Shown one piece after another: positions 16,847-26,149 of a stretch of DNA of 64,000 nucleotides. The stretch lies in assembly GCA_028282105.1 (NCBI GenBank), contig JANQIO010000178.1:21339-85338 (forward strand), written 5' to 3'. Within the stretch, counting starts at the first letter, position 1; the number at the start of each line of letters is the position of its first letter. The notes beneath the pieces are model-generated. The model was not told the DNA's origin and did not search any database. It was given only the letters and a program-made list of their open reading frames with translations. This stretch comes from Halieaceae bacterium. Its GTDB lineage: Bacteria; Pseudomonadota; Gammaproteobacteria; Pseudomonadales; Halieaceae. The translations under genes and the position numbers were made by a program.

Positions 16847-16925
16847 TTACTCGCGCCACCGGCGCGCCCACGGTCTCGCCAGGGTAGCTCCCATCCCGGC
16901 GGCCGTGGTCATTACCGCCTGGCTG

Positions 16926-18458
16926 TCAGCGCGCCGCGCCCTTGTAGGCCTCCTGCAGGTGACGCTTGTAGAGCTTGCCGTTTTCCATGCGCGGCAGCTC
17001 TTTCATGAAGTCGATGGAGCGCGGCACCTTGATGTGGGACAGATGCTCCCGGCACCACTCGATCAACTCGTGGGCTAGGCTTTCATCGGCTGACTCAAAG
17101 TCCACCGGCTGCACCACGGCCTTCACTTCTTCACCGAACTCGGCGTTGGGAATGCCAAACACCGCCACGTCCGCCACCTTGGCGTGGGTGATCAACAGGT
17201 TCTCGATTTCCTGGGGGTAGATGTTCACACCGCCGGAGATGATCATGAAGTTCTTGCGGTCGGTAAGGAACAGGAAGCCGTCCTCATCCAGATAGCCCAC
17301 ATCGCCCAGCGTGGACCAGCCGTGGCGGTTGTAGGACTTCTGGGTCTTCTCCGGTTCGTTGTGATACTCAAAGCGCGGACCGTTGGCGAAGTACACGGTA
17401 CCCACCTCGCCCTGGGCGACTTCCTCGCCCTCGTCGTCGCAAATGCGTACTTCGCAGTTAATCGCCTGACCGACGCTGCCAGGGCGCTGCAGCCAGGTGT
17501 TGGAGTCGATGATGGTCATGCCCGAGCCTTCGGAGCCGGCGTAGTACTCCATCAGCACCGGGCCCCACCAGGCGATCATCTGGTGCTTCACATCCACCGG
17601 GCAAGGGGCGGCGGCGTGAATCGCCAGCTTCAGAGAGCTGACGTCGTACTTACCGCGCACATCTTCCGGCAGCTTGAGCATGCGGATGAACATAATCGGC
17701 ACCCACTGGCTGTGGGTTACCTGGTGTTCCTGGATCAAGGACAGCGCCTTCTCGCCGTCGAACTTTTCCATGATCACAGTGGTGCCGCCCATGGCCAGGA
17801 TCAGGTTGTTGTAGTGCAGCGGCGCGGCGTGATAAAGCGGCGCCGGCGACAGGTAGACGGTGTTCTCATCAATGCCGAAGAAGGCGGCAAAGGCCTGCAT
17901 ACTGGGGTGCACATCGTCGAGGCTTTCCAGTTCGTTCACGGTCAGCACGCCCTTGGGCTGACCCGTGGTGCCGGAGGAATAGAGCATGGGTGTGCCGTAG
18001 CTCTCGTCGGCGACGCGCTCTGCCGGCATTGCGGCTACCGCATCCTCCCAGGACTCGAAGCCGGGCACGGTGCCGTTGATCATGTAGTAGTGCTGGATGG
18101 CGGGAATGCCGCCCACCAGTTCCTCGGCCACCGCCGCCAGCTTCTTCGAACCGATAAACAGTTTGGCGTTGCAGTTCTCGAGAATGTACTGGGTTTCCTC
18201 CTTGCGAAGATGGGTGCTGATCGGGGTAAAGATCAGCCCGCAGCGCAGGGCCCCCTGCACGATCTCCAGAAACTGGGGATCGTTCTCGAGCATCATGCCG
18301 ATATGGTCGCCACGCTGGAGACCGTGGGAGCGGAACAACTGGGCGATGCGGTTGGTGCGTTCGTCCAGTTCGGCATAGGTGGTGACCTTGCCGGAATTCC
18401 CCATGATAATCGCGGGCTTATCCGGGGTTACCTTGGCGGTGGTACTGATGTGGGCCAT
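16926..18458 (-). CDS. AMP-dependent acyl-CoA synthetase
   Basis: 510-residue ANL-superfamily ligase. P-loop YSSGTTGQPKG (about 160-170), adenylate-binding YAGSEG, hinge/ATP motif TLGDVGYLDEDGFL and C-terminal Lys in NGKLYKR are all present. It activates a carboxylic acid as acyl-AMP then acyl-CoA. Similar enzymes act on medium/long-chain fatty acids or on steroid side chains. Neighbours (thioesterases, SDR, Rieske oxygenase) fit a catabolic setting but do not define the substrate. Confidence 0.92.
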   Translation of the reverse strand: MAHISTTAKVTPDKPAIIMGNSGKVTTYAELDERTNRIAQLFRSHGLQRGDHIGMMLENDPQFLEIVQGALRCGLIFTPISTHLRKEETQYILENCNAKLFIGSKKLAAVAEELVGGIPAIQHYYMINGTVPGFESWEDAVAAMPAERVADESYGTPMLYSSGTTGQPKGVLTVNELESLDDVHPSMQAFAAFFGIDENTVYLSPAPLYHAAPLHYNNLILAMGGTTVIMEKFDGEKALSLIQEHQVTHSQWVPIMFIRMLKLPEDVRGKYDVSSLKLAIHAAAPCPVDVKHQMIAWWGPVLMEYYAGSEGSGMTIIDSNTWLQRPGSVGQAINCEVRICDDEGEEVAQGEVGTVYFANGPRFEYHNEPEKTQKSYNRHGWSTLGDVGYLDEDGFLFLTDRKNFMIISGGVNIYPQEIENLLITHAKVADVAVFGIPNAEFGEEVKAVVQPVDFESADESLAHELIEWCREHLSHIKVPRSIDFMKELPRMENGKLYKRHLQEAYKGAAR

Positions 18459-18517
18459 ACAGCGGTCCTCTGTTTATCGTTATGAGCAAAACCAGAGGAC
18501 CATGATAGCCGGATTTT

Positions 18518-19969
18518 TTACAGCCGCTCCAGTATCCCCGTCAGCAGGCGCCAGAAAGGCTCAACGGTTGAAATTTCCAGCCGCTCGCGGGGGGAGTGAG
18601 CGCCGCGGATGGTGGGGCCGAAGCTCAAAATATCGCACTCGCCAAGTTTGCCTTTGAGAATGCCGCACTCCAGGCCCGCGTGAATGGCCTTCACCTCGGG
18701 CTCACCGCCGAACAGCTCGCCGTAGACGGTTTTGCCCAGGGCCAGCAGCTCACTGTCAAAGTCCGGCTGCCAGCCGGGGTAGTCGATGGTGTTCTCCACT
18801 GCCATGCCCTGCCACTCAGCCACCGCCATCACCTGCTGGGCCAGGCCCTCGGCTTCATCGGCGTTGAAGTAGCGCAGCGTGGTTTCCACGAACACGCCCT
18901 CCGCGTCCACCCGTACCACGGCCAGGTTAATGCTCAGATCCACCAGGTCGGCGGGCTGTTCGGCGTTGTAGCTGATGGCGCCATGAGGGAACAGTTGCAC
19001 CATCTGCTCAAAGGCGGCCTGGTCTGCCGCACTGAGTACCTCGGGCGCGCTGTCTGCAGCCATTTCCAGGCTGAGTCCGTTGTCGGCCTCAGGCAGGAAC
19101 GCCCGCCAGCGCGTCAGCAGGCGGGCATTGAGGGCCTCGAGTTTTTCCCGGGCGCCCGCGGGTGCTAGCACGGTAAGTCTGGCCTCGCGGGGAATCACGT
19201 TGTGGGCGGTGCCTCCATCGAAGGCAGCCAGCCGTACCTGCAGTTCGCGGGCTTCTACCAGCCACTGGCCCAGCAGCTTGATGGCATTGCCCAACTGCTG
19301 GTGAATCTGGATACCGGAGTGGCCACCGGCGAGTCCGCGCAGGCGCAGGGTCCAGGCCTCAAATTCACCGGCTGGAGTTCCGCGCGCCAGAGGTTTGCGC
19401 AGTACCCAACCGCGGCCGCCGGCACAGCCGACAAAAAACTCCGGCCAGTCCTCGCTGTCCAGGTTGATCATGCGCTTGCCGGTCAGCAGCGAGACATCCA
19501 GGTCGGACGCACCCCACAGGCCGCTCTCCTCTTCCACGGTAAACAGCAGCTCCAGCGGCGGATGTGACAGGCCCTCGGTGGTCATCAGCGCGAGCGCGGC
19601 TGAACAGCCGATGCCGTTGTCGGCTCCCAGGGTGGTGCGATCGGCCAGCAGCCAGTCGTCTTCCACCTGCAACGTTAACGGGTCGCGCTGGAAGTCGTGG
19701 TCCTTGTCGTCAGTCTTGACCGTCACCATGTCCAGGTGGTTCTGGATAATCAGCACGGCCTCGTCCTCCCGGCCCTGGCTGCCCGCCACCCGAACCACCA
19801 GGTTGCCGCGCGCATCGGTTTGCCAGGGGCAGGCATGGGCCTCGGCTAGGCCGATGATGTGTTCACGTACCGCAGCTTCCTCGGCAGAGGGCCGGGGAAT
19901 CTGGGTGATTTCATAGAAGCGCTGCCACAGCGCGGCGGGTTCCGTGGGATAGCTGGCGGGCTGAGTCAC
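18518..19969 (-). CDS. pepD: aminoacyl-histidine dipeptidase (PepD)
   Basis: A 483-residue M20-type zinc dipeptidase. Metal ligands are recognisable: His in NHLDMVTVK, bridging Asp in LGADNGIGC, Glu in TVEEESGLWG. The C-terminal LECGILKGK and GPTIRGAHSPRE are characteristic of PepD. It cleaves Xaa-His dipeptides such as carnosine in the cytoplasm, supplying amino acids. Length matches E. coli PepD (485). It begins inside the 4-base overlap with the upstream HAD gene, so translation is probably coupled. Confidence 0.92.
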   Translation of the reverse strand: MTQPASYPTEPAALWQRFYEITQIPRPSAEEAAVREHIIGLAEAHACPWQTDARGNLVVRVAGSQGREDEAVLIIQNHLDMVTVKTDDKDHDFQRDPLTLQVEDDWLLADRTTLGADNGIGCSAALALMTTEGLSHPPLELLFTVEEESGLWGASDLDVSLLTGKRMINLDSEDWPEFFVGCAGGRGWVLRKPLARGTPAGEFEAWTLRLRGLAGGHSGIQIHQQLGNAIKLLGQWLVEARELQVRLAAFDGGTAHNVIPREARLTVLAPAGAREKLEALNARLLTRWRAFLPEADNGLSLEMAADSAPEVLSAADQAAFEQMVQLFPHGAISYNAEQPADLVDLSINLAVVRVDAEGVFVETTLRYFNADEAEGLAQQVMAVAEWQGMAVENTIDYPGWQPDFDSELLALGKTVYGELFGGEPEVKAIHAGLECGILKGKLGECDILSFGPTIRGAHSPRERLEISTVEPFWRLLTGILERL

Positions 19970-20550
19970 TGGCTGTCTCCGTATAACAGGTCGGCAAGCG
20001 CCGAGAATTCGTTCACCACATAGTCCGCCTGGGCGGCGTGGGGGCTGTCGCCGGCGGGGTCATACAGGCAGGACGGCATACCGGCGTTGGCGGCAGCCTG
20101 TAAATCATAGAGAAAATCACCCACACAGAGCATCCTGTCCGGCGCCAGCCGGAAACCGCTGGCGATAGTCAACAGTCCTTCGGGGTGGGGTTTGGCGGCG
20201 GCGTCTTCCCGGGCCACCAGCACGTCGGTGGGGATTGCCAGGGTCTCCATCATGAGCGTGGCAGCCTCGCGGCTGTTGCGGGTGAAAATGCCGAACGGCA
20301 TGCGTCTTTCGGCCAGCAGTCGGCACAGGGCCTCGGCACCGTCGATCCAGCTCGCGCTGCGGGCGCCGGCCATTTCATACTCATGGATGATGGCCATGGC
20401 ACGCTGTCGCTCAGGCTCGCTGTCCAGGCCCTCCACATACTCCAGCAGGCCTGTACCCTGGGGGCAGCCGGTGTCGGCGCGCATGCCGGCAAAGTCCAGA
20501 CGGGAGTCCGCCAGGGTGCCGTCCAGGTCGAACACAATGCCCAGGAACAT
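19966..20550 (-). CDS. HAD-superfamily phosphatase
   Basis: 194 residues with HAD motif I FDLDGTLADS (Asp8, Asp10), a helical cap, motif II around FTRNS, motif III Lys in AAKPHPEG and motif IV VGDFLYDLQAA. It is a phosphoglycolate-phosphatase-like HAD-IA enzyme acting on a small phosphorylated metabolite. It lies in a three-gene minus-strand run: thioesterase II, HAD, PepD, with 10 bases and a 4-base overlap between them. Confidence 0.87.
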   Translation of the reverse strand: MFLGIVFDLDGTLADSRLDFAGMRADTGCPQGTGLLEYVEGLDSEPERQRAMAIIHEYEMAGARSASWIDGAEALCRLLAERRMPFGIFTRNSREAATLMMETLAIPTDVLVAREDAAAKPHPEGLLTIASGFRLAPDRMLCVGDFLYDLQAAANAGMPSCLYDPAGDSPHAAQADYVVNEFSALADLLYGDSQ

Positions 20551-20560
20551 CAGTACCGCG

Positions 20561-21415
20561 CTACTGCAGCCGGCGCTGCATGCACTCCTGCATGCAAGTC
20601 GCCACCAGGCTGCCGTCCTGTGTGAAGAAGCGGCCTCGGGCCAGGCCGCGCGCGCCGCCTACCCGCTCGCAGTTCACCTCGTACAGCAACCACTGGTCGA
20701 CCCGGCAGGGGGCGTGAAACCACATGGCGTGATCGAGGCTGGCGGTCTGCATGCCCTGGAAGAAGCTGCGGCCACGGGGCAGCAGCGTGGCATCTACCAG
20801 GCCGCAGTCGGAAATATAGGACAGCAGCGCCGCGTGCAGGGCCGGTGCATCACCCAGGGTTTCGGTGGTCTTCAGCCAGATATGCAGCAGACCGTCGCGG
20901 GGCTTGGGCTTGCGCCAGTCAACGCTTTCGACAAAGCGCACGTCCCAGTCCAGGCCATCGGTAATCTGGAACTCGGGCCAGAAAAAATCCTCTTCCATGT
21001 GGATCTCGCGCTCGGTGCGCAGGCCCTCGGGTCCGCGCACCGCCGGCATATCCGGTTCAAACTCGTCTCCGCTCTCCGGGATATGGAAGGACATGGAGCT
21101 GACCAGGATGATGCGTCCTTTCTGGCTCGCCACCACCCGGCGCGAGCTGAAGCTGCCGCCGTCGCGGGCCGGCTGCACTTCCAGGGTGACGGGAATCTTG
21201 CCGTCCCCCGGGCGCAGGAAATAGGCGTGCTGGGAATGAATCTGGCGCTCTTTGGGCACCGTTAGCTGCGCGGCGCGCACTGCCTGAGCCAGCACCTGGC
21301 CACCGTACAGGCGGGGGCCATCCGGATGGGTGTTCTGGGCGATGAAACGGTTTTCACCGTCGGGTTCCAGCGACATGGTGGCGAGCAAATGCTCGAGGGT
21401 CTGGCGATCGGGCAC
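20561..21415 (-). CDS. tesB: acyl-CoA thioesterase II
   Basis: 284 residues forming a double hotdog typical of TesB: N-terminal half with GGQVLAQAVRAAQ, H-AYFLRPG, and C-terminal half with SLDHAMWFHAP and LLYEVNCER. Catalytic Asp of the second domain sits in the SLDHAMWF segment. It hydrolyses a broad range of acyl-CoAs. The start is GTG preceded by AAGGAT. First gene of a run with the HAD and PepD genes. Confidence 0.92.
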   Translation of the reverse strand: MPDRQTLEHLLATMSLEPDGENRFIAQNTHPDGPRLYGGQVLAQAVRAAQLTVPKERQIHSQHAYFLRPGDGKIPVTLEVQPARDGGSFSSRRVVASQKGRIILVSSMSFHIPESGDEFEPDMPAVRGPEGLRTEREIHMEEDFFWPEFQITDGLDWDVRFVESVDWRKPKPRDGLLHIWLKTTETLGDAPALHAALLSYISDCGLVDATLLPRGRSFFQGMQTASLDHAMWFHAPCRVDQWLLYEVNCERVGGARGLARGRFFTQDGSLVATCMQECMQRRLQ

Positions 21416-21542
21416 GGTTTATCCTTAGTACAACGGATCGGAGGGCGATGTGCGGGCGACATTATGCCCGCGGCCTCCCACCCAATGGAAGTGTCGCCCA
21501 GCGCCGACCATACTGGGGGCTTCCAGCAGCGAGGAGATCACC

Positions 21543-22397
21543 ATGGAAAACTTCGACGGAAAGGTGGCGGTTATCACCGGAGGCGCCAGCGGGATCGGAC
21601 TGGCTATTGCTGAAGCACTGGTCAGCGAAGGCGCGCGGGTGGCGATTGCCGATATCAAGGGCGCCGAGCAGGCCGCCGCGGCGCTGGGCGACAATGCCCG
21701 TGGCTATCGCTGCGATGTCACACAGATGAGTGACATCGAGGCGCTGGCGGACGCCGCCTGGTCAGAATTCGGGCAGGTGGACCTGCTGTTCAATAATGCC
21801 GGCGTGATGCCCGGGGTGGCGCCGCTCACCGGCGCCAGCGAGAACGACCTGCGCTGGGTCTATGAGGTGAACGTGTTTGGCGCCTGGAACGTCTGCAAGG
21901 TGTTCGTCGAGCGGCTCACCGGCCAGGGCAGCCCCGCCCACATCGTCAACACCGGCTCAGAAAACAGCCTCTGCGCCCTGGGCCCGATGATGGCGGTATA
22001 CAACTCCAGCAAGCACGCCGTGTTGGGCTTCACCGATATCCTGCGCCACGAGCTGCCGGATTTCATCGGCATCAGCCTGCTGTGCCCGGGCGTGGTAAAA
22101 ACCAGCCTGGCCAGCAGCGTGGAAGCCCGCCCGGAGGATTTCGGCGGACCGGAGAAAAACCAGCTCGGCGATATGACCATCGGCATGGAGCCCGCGGAGC
22201 TGGCGCGCCGTTGCCTGGACGGTGTCCGTCGCGGGGACTTCTTCATCGTCACGCACTACGCCACCCGCTATATGGCGGAGGAACGCTGCCAGGAAGTCAT
22301 GAAGGCCTTTGACGAGCAGACCGAGGCCTATGACGGCTGGCAGGAATGGGACAGCCGCAGCATGATACTGCGTGCCCTGGGCGCGCTGTCAGATTAG
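21543..22397 (+). CDS. short-chain dehydrogenase/reductase
   Basis: A 284-residue SDR: TGGASGIGLA at 12-21, NNAG at 84-87, catalytic Ser139 and Tyr153-x3-Lys157. The C-terminus is longer than in FabG and ends in a helix, as in SDRs linked to alkyl or hydrophobic alcohol oxidation. GAGGAG precedes the ATG at 21543. It converges on the Rieske oxygenase gene, with eight bases between stops. Cofactor and substrate not determinable. Confidence 0.88.
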   Translation: MENFDGKVAVITGGASGIGLAIAEALVSEGARVAIADIKGAEQAAAALGDNARGYRCDVTQMSDIEALADAAWSEFGQVDLLFNNAGVMPGVAPLTGASENDLRWVYEVNVFGAWNVCKVFVERLTGQGSPAHIVNTGSENSLCALGPMMAVYNSSKHAVLGFTDILRHELPDFIGISLLCPGVVKTSLASSVEARPEDFGGPEKNQLGDMTIGMEPAELARRCLDGVRRGDFFIVTHYATRYMAEERCQEVMKAFDEQTEAYDGWQEWDSRSMILRALGALSD

Positions 22398-22405
22398 GCC
22401 GGGTA

Positions 22406-23686
22406 TCAGGAGGCTTTCGCCGCCGGTTCGATAAAAGCCAGCCGCGGGTCGTTGGGGTAGATCCACTCGTCGCCAATCACCTGCTGCACCCGCAGTTCCT
22501 CGGGCACCCTGTCGATGCCAATCAACTGGTCGGCGGCCTGGTTCCAGTGATAGATGCGCACTTCCTGGTAGCTCAGGGGCACGCCCCTGAAAGCGTAGGA
22601 CTCCATTGATTTCTGGATCTTCTCGCCAAACTGGGTGTCCTCCAGCAACACCTGGCACAGTGATTCGCCGTTGTTGTCGGTCCACAGGTCTGGGGGTACG
22701 CCGTCGCCCCAGTCCGGAGCCATGGTCCAGGTTTCCATGCGGCACTTGTCGATGCCGTTGGGCCAGAACAGGATCGGCGGTATCGCCGCCGCCGACAGCG
22801 GCACCACCAGGTTGGGGAACAGGCCGTAAGACTGGGTGCAGGTGCGGGCAATCTCCCCCACGGTATCGATCTGCACCACGTCGTCGGGCACGCCCACGGC
22901 ATCCAGGTTGCCCCGGTCCCCGGCCGGCACCGGCGCCACCATGCGGCCATGGCCGTTGAGATACATGGTGTTGACGTTGCGACGGTCGTCGAGAATCGGC
23001 GACACCGTCTTGGGGTGAATACTGCGCACGTGGTAGACCTCGGTGTTGGCCTCCATGGCGATCTTCCAGTTGCAGTCCAGGTCCCAGATATGCCGAGCCG
23101 CCAGGCGGCATTTGTCGAACTGGAACTCTTCCCACTCGTCGGCAATCGGCCCCAGCCAGTCCAGCAGGGTCGGCGCTTCATCATCGAAGTTCACGAAGAT
23201 CAGGTTGCCGAATCGTTCGCAACGCACTGCCTTAAGGCCCCGGCAACTGAAGTCCAGGTCGCGGAAGTCTTCCGGATCGCGAACCGCTATCAGCTCACCC
23301 TCGTGGCTGTAACTCCAGCCATGGTACTGGCAGGTGAGGCGTTTCTTCTTGCCGCTTTCTTCGGTCACCACTGGCGCGCCGCGGTGGCTACAGGTGTTGT
23401 AGAAGGCATTGATGGCGCCGCTTTCGGCATGCACCAGCACCACCGGCTGGCCGGCGTTCTCCCACAGCCGGAAGCAGCCGGGCTCGGGCAACTCGTCGAT
23501 GTGGGCGGCGAGCAGCCAGCTCTTGCGCCAGACGTGGTCCAGTTCCAGTTGGTAATAGCGCGGGTCCACATAGCGACCGGCGGGGATGTCCGGCAGGGTC
23601 GGAAAACCCTCGGGCGGCGCGGTGCGCGCGGCCTCGTACTCCATCAGGTCGCGCAGTTGCTGGATTTCGGCAGGGCTCATAGGCAT
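22406..23686 (-). CDS. Rieske non-haem iron oxygenase, alpha subunit
   Basis: About 426 residues. Rieske [2Fe-2S] ligands Cys99-x-His101 and Cys119-x2-His122 (NTCSHRG, CQYHGW), then the mononuclear-iron domain with NWKIAMEANTEVYHVRSIH carrying the two His. It hydroxylates or demethylates an aromatic, sterol or quaternary amine using electrons from a reductase encoded elsewhere; no ferredoxin or reductase gene is adjacent. Start ATG 23686 is supported by GGAGAT six bases upstream. It is divergent from a TetR gene with an operator palindrome between them. Confidence 0.9.
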   Translation of the reverse strand: MPMSPAEIQQLRDLMEYEAARTAPPEGFPTLPDIPAGRYVDPRYYQLELDHVWRKSWLLAAHIDELPEPGCFRLWENAGQPVVLVHAESGAINAFYNTCSHRGAPVVTEESGKKKRLTCQYHGWSYSHEGELIAVRDPEDFRDLDFSCRGLKAVRCERFGNLIFVNFDDEAPTLLDWLGPIADEWEEFQFDKCRLAARHIWDLDCNWKIAMEANTEVYHVRSIHPKTVSPILDDRRNVNTMYLNGHGRMVAPVPAGDRGNLDAVGVPDDVVQIDTVGEIARTCTQSYGLFPNLVVPLSAAAIPPILFWPNGIDKCRMETWTMAPDWGDGVPPDLWTDNNGESLCQVLLEDTQFGEKIQKSMESYAFRGVPLSYQEVRIYHWNQAADQLIGIDRVPEELRVQQVIGDEWIYPNDPRLAFIEPAAKAS

Positions 23687-23715
23687 GCAAATATCTCCGT
23701 CGACAGGGGCGGCAC

Positions 23716-23753
23716 TCGACAAGAAAGTATTACGCGTTATACTTTTCTGTCAA
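23716..23753. promoter_or_regulatory. overlapping divergent promoters
   Basis: Rightward for tetR: TCGACA (23716-23721), 16-base spacer, TATACT (23738-23743). Leftward for the oxygenase: TTGACA read from 23753 to 23748, about 15 bases, then TAATAC ending at 23727. Both straddle the palindrome at 23724-23745, so one bound repressor could block both. Confidence 0.55.
23724..23745. promoter_or_regulatory. TetR-type operator palindrome
   Basis: A 22-base palindrome with perfect 7-base arms AAAGTAT and ATACTTT around an ACGCGT centre; only one symmetric base pair mismatches. It lies between the divergent oxygenase and TetR genes and overlaps their promoter elements, the classic position of a TetR operator. 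Confidence 0.7.
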
Positions 23754-23775
23754 GCCAAGCCGGATAACCGCCCGC

Positions 23776-24465
23776 GTGGAAAACGCCCAGCGCAAAGCCT
23801 ACAGTTCGCCCCGCCAAATCGAACGGCAGCAGCGCATACTCGCAACGGCGCGCCAGGAGATTTCCCGGCTGGGCTACGAGGGTCTCACCATGCGCGGTCT
23901 GGCCGACGCTTCCGGGGTCGCCCTGAAGACCCTCTACAACCTCTACTCCAGCAAAGATGAGCTACTGTTCGCCGCGGTCGGTGGCCTGCTGCAGGACCTG
24001 CAGGCGCTGCCCGAAGTCACCAGCACCGAAGCGGGCCTGCCGCGTGGACTGGCCTATACGCGCGTGCTGGGGGAAACGATTGAGCGCGAGCCGGCTTACG
24101 CCGACGCGATGGCCCGGGCGCTGTTCCAGTCAGCTTCCGCCAACCGCCTGGTGGATATTCTGTTGCGAGACAGCGTGGACCTGATCGCCGATGAGCTCAT
24201 GGAAGCTGAGCGACGGGGAGAACTGCTTGCCGGGACCGACATCGATACCACAGCCCAGCGATTGATCGCCGCCCGATGGGGCGCGGTGCTGCTGTGGCAA
24301 AAAGGGCTGCTGCCGCTGGATGCGGTGGCGACAGAGCTGCTGGCCGGCCAGATTGCGTTGCTCCAGGGTGTCTGCCAACCCGCGCGGCGGCAGTGGCTGG
24401 CGAGCCTGCTGGAGTCAGCACGGAATCTCAGCGACCGGCCAGCAGTTCCTTCTGCAGGCTCATGA
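23776..24465 (+). CDS. TetR-family transcriptional regulator
   Basis: 229 residues: N-terminal helix-turn-helix (about 18-60; ILATARQEISRLGYEGLTMR then GVALKTLYNLYSSKDEL) followed by a helical ligand-binding/dimerisation domain. GTG start at 23776. It very likely represses the divergent Rieske oxygenase and itself through the palindrome at 23724-23745. The last 38 bases overlap the 3' end of the convergent OYE-family gene. Ligand unknown; it may be the oxygenase substrate. Confidence 0.87.
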   Translation: MENAQRKAYSSPRQIERQQRILATARQEISRLGYEGLTMRGLADASGVALKTLYNLYSSKDELLFAAVGGLLQDLQALPEVTSTEAGLPRGLAYTRVLGETIEREPAYADAMARALFQSASANRLVDILLRDSVDLIADELMEAERRGELLAGTDIDTTAQRLIAARWGAVLLWQKGLLPLDAVATELLAGQIALLQGVCQPARRQWLASLLESARNLSDRPAVPSAGS

Positions 24466-25711
24466 TGCGGCGGGTGGCCGCAAATACCGATAGCTCCGGC
24501 GCCGCCCTGCCCTGCTTGCCCAGTTCATCGAGCTGGGCGTAGAACCAGAACTGCACCGCAAAACCCGCCACCGAGCGCAGCGCGTTGATCTTGCCCAGGA
24601 AAGCCAGCCAGCTTGGAAACAGGGAGAGTCGCTGCTCGTAGCGCACCAGTTCCTCTGCGCCGTCCAGCAGTCGGGCGGGGGCATCGGTATCCACACACAT
24701 GGGCCGTCCGATACCCACCAGGTCGGCCGCACCGGATTCGATGGCCTGCTCCATGGCGTCGCGGCGCCGAAAGCCGCCGGTCACCATCAGAGGGATGCTG
24801 ACCTCGGCCTGCATGGCCTGGGCGAAGTCGACGAAATAGGCCTCCCGGGCCACCGTGGATTTCGCCACGTTCTGCTCTTCCACGGCTTCAATGCCTTCGA
24901 TATCCAGCAGCTTGGGCTGTTCGTAGGTCCCGCCGGAAATCTCTATCAGGTCGACACCGGCATCCTGCAGCCAGCGCGCCACCTGCAGGCTGTCCTCAAA
25001 GGCGAAACCGCCCTTTTGAAAATCCGCGCTGTTGAGCTTCACGGCGACCGGGAAGTCCGCTCCCACCGCCGCGCGCACTGCCGTCACCGTTTCCAGTAGC
25101 GCCCGTGCGCGATTGTCCAGGCTGCCGCCATAGGCGTCGGTGCGCAGGTTGCTGCGTGGGCTCAGGAAGGAAGACATCAGGTAACCATGGGCGGCGTGTA
25201 CCTGCACGCCGGTGAAACCCGCCTGCTGACAGGCCACGGCCGCCACCGCAAAGCGCTGCACCAGCGTCTGGATCTCCTCGACAGTTAGCGCCACCGGCTC
25301 ACCGAACTGGCCGCCCGGCAGACCCACTTTCACCGCCGATGGGGCTTTGGGATGAGGATTCACCATTTTCTGGGTCTGGCGACCGCCGTGGCTGAGCTGA
25401 GCCCAGAAATGATTGCCGTTACGGGTGGCCGCGCTGGCCCAGTTCGACAGCGCCACCTGCATTTCCGCGTCCGGCGCCCGGTCGATCACCACATTGCCGG
25501 GGCGCTCCAGGTGATCGGCGTCGATCTGGATGTTGCCGGACAGCAGCAGCCCCGCGCCGCCGTCTGACCAGAGCCCATAAAGCTGGGCCAGCGCCGGGGT
25601 AGGTACACCCTTCGGCGTGGCAAGCCCCTCCGTCATGGCCGCTTTGGCGAGGCGATTCGGCAGGCTGGACCCGCAGGGCAGCGCCAGCGGCTGGGCAAGA
25701 ACACTTTTCAT
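24428..25711 (-). CDS. NADH:flavin oxidoreductase (old yellow enzyme family)
   Basis: About 427 residues with an FMN-binding TIM barrel: N-terminal PNRLAKAAMTEG, VQVHAAHGYLMSSFLSPRSN containing the active-site His pair region, RTDAYGGSLDNRAR, and the phosphate-binding GGFRR loop followed by GIGRPM. It reduces activated C=C bonds or demethylates/degrades small molecules, as in the 2,4-dienoyl-CoA reductase group without the C-terminal domain. ATG 25711 is preceded by GGAGTC. Its 3' end overlaps the tetR 3' end. Confidence 0.88.
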   Translation of the reverse strand: MKSVLAQPLALPCGSSLPNRLAKAAMTEGLATPKGVPTPALAQLYGLWSDGGAGLLLSGNIQIDADHLERPGNVVIDRAPDAEMQVALSNWASAATRNGNHFWAQLSHGGRQTQKMVNPHPKAPSAVKVGLPGGQFGEPVALTVEEIQTLVQRFAVAAVACQQAGFTGVQVHAAHGYLMSSFLSPRSNLRTDAYGGSLDNRARALLETVTAVRAAVGADFPVAVKLNSADFQKGGFAFEDSLQVARWLQDAGVDLIEISGGTYEQPKLLDIEGIEAVEEQNVAKSTVAREAYFVDFAQAMQAEVSIPLMVTGGFRRRDAMEQAIESGAADLVGIGRPMCVDTDAPARLLDGAEELVRYEQRLSLFPSWLAFLGKINALRSVAGFAVQFWFYAQLDELGKQGRAAPELSVFAATRRIMSLQKELLAGR

Positions 25712-25755
25712 GGTGACTCCAGGCGGTAGAACAGCGCCGGAGTATAGCCTTGAGC

Positions 25756-26034
25756 TTATTCCACCCGCACGCCCTTCCAGAACGCGACCCGACCGCGAAT
25801 CTCGGCAGCGGCGTCCTTGGGCTCCGGGTAGTACCACACGGCGTCACCGTTGGTCTCACCGTTGGCCACTACATTGTAGTAATGGGCAGTGCCCTTCCAG
25901 GGGCAGAAGCTGGTGGTATCGCTGGGCGTGATCAGCGACTTGTCGAGGGCGTCCTCGGGAAAGTAGTGGTTGCCTTCCACCACTACCGTGTCGTCGGATT
26001 CCGCGATAACCGTATCGTTCCAGATGGCTTTCAT
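25756..26034 (-). CDS. DUF427 protein
   Basis: 92 residues, single DUF427 domain: hallmark CPWKGTAHYY in the middle and WYYPEPKDAA near the end. DUF427 proteins are small beta-rich proteins of unknown activity, widespread in proteobacteria and actinobacteria. AGAGGT is found just upstream of the ATG on the minus strand. It is divergent from the D-amino-acid operon that starts at 26150. Confidence 0.88.
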   Translation of the reverse strand: MKAIWNDTVIAESDDTVVVEGNHYFPEDALDKSLITPSDTTSFCPWKGTAHYYNVVANGETNGDAVWYYPEPKDAAAEIRGRVAFWKGVRVE

Positions 26035-26137
26035 AAGCTGACCTCTGCGTGTTGTCTGATGGCGAGTGGCTATGCCTTTTTGTACGCCCGTGGACCGTAC
26101 CGGATTTGGGTGATGTGGCGCTTATTGCAGCGCGGGG

Positions 26138-26143
26138 TATAGT
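26138..26143 (+). promoter_or_regulatory. -10 element immediately before the D-amino-acid operon
   Basis: TATAGT lies so close to the ATG at 26150 that a start about seven bases downstream would fall at the initiation codon itself. No Shine-Dalgarno sequence is visible between. This suggests a leaderless mRNA for the first gene; no convincing -35 is present. Confidence 0.35.
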
Positions 26144-26149
26144 TTACGA

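Noticed and set aside
17184..18485. 433-residue plus-strand frame opposite the acyl-CoA synthetase
   Set aside because: Antisense shadow with repetitive His/Val/Gly composition; the other strand has all ANL ligase motifs.
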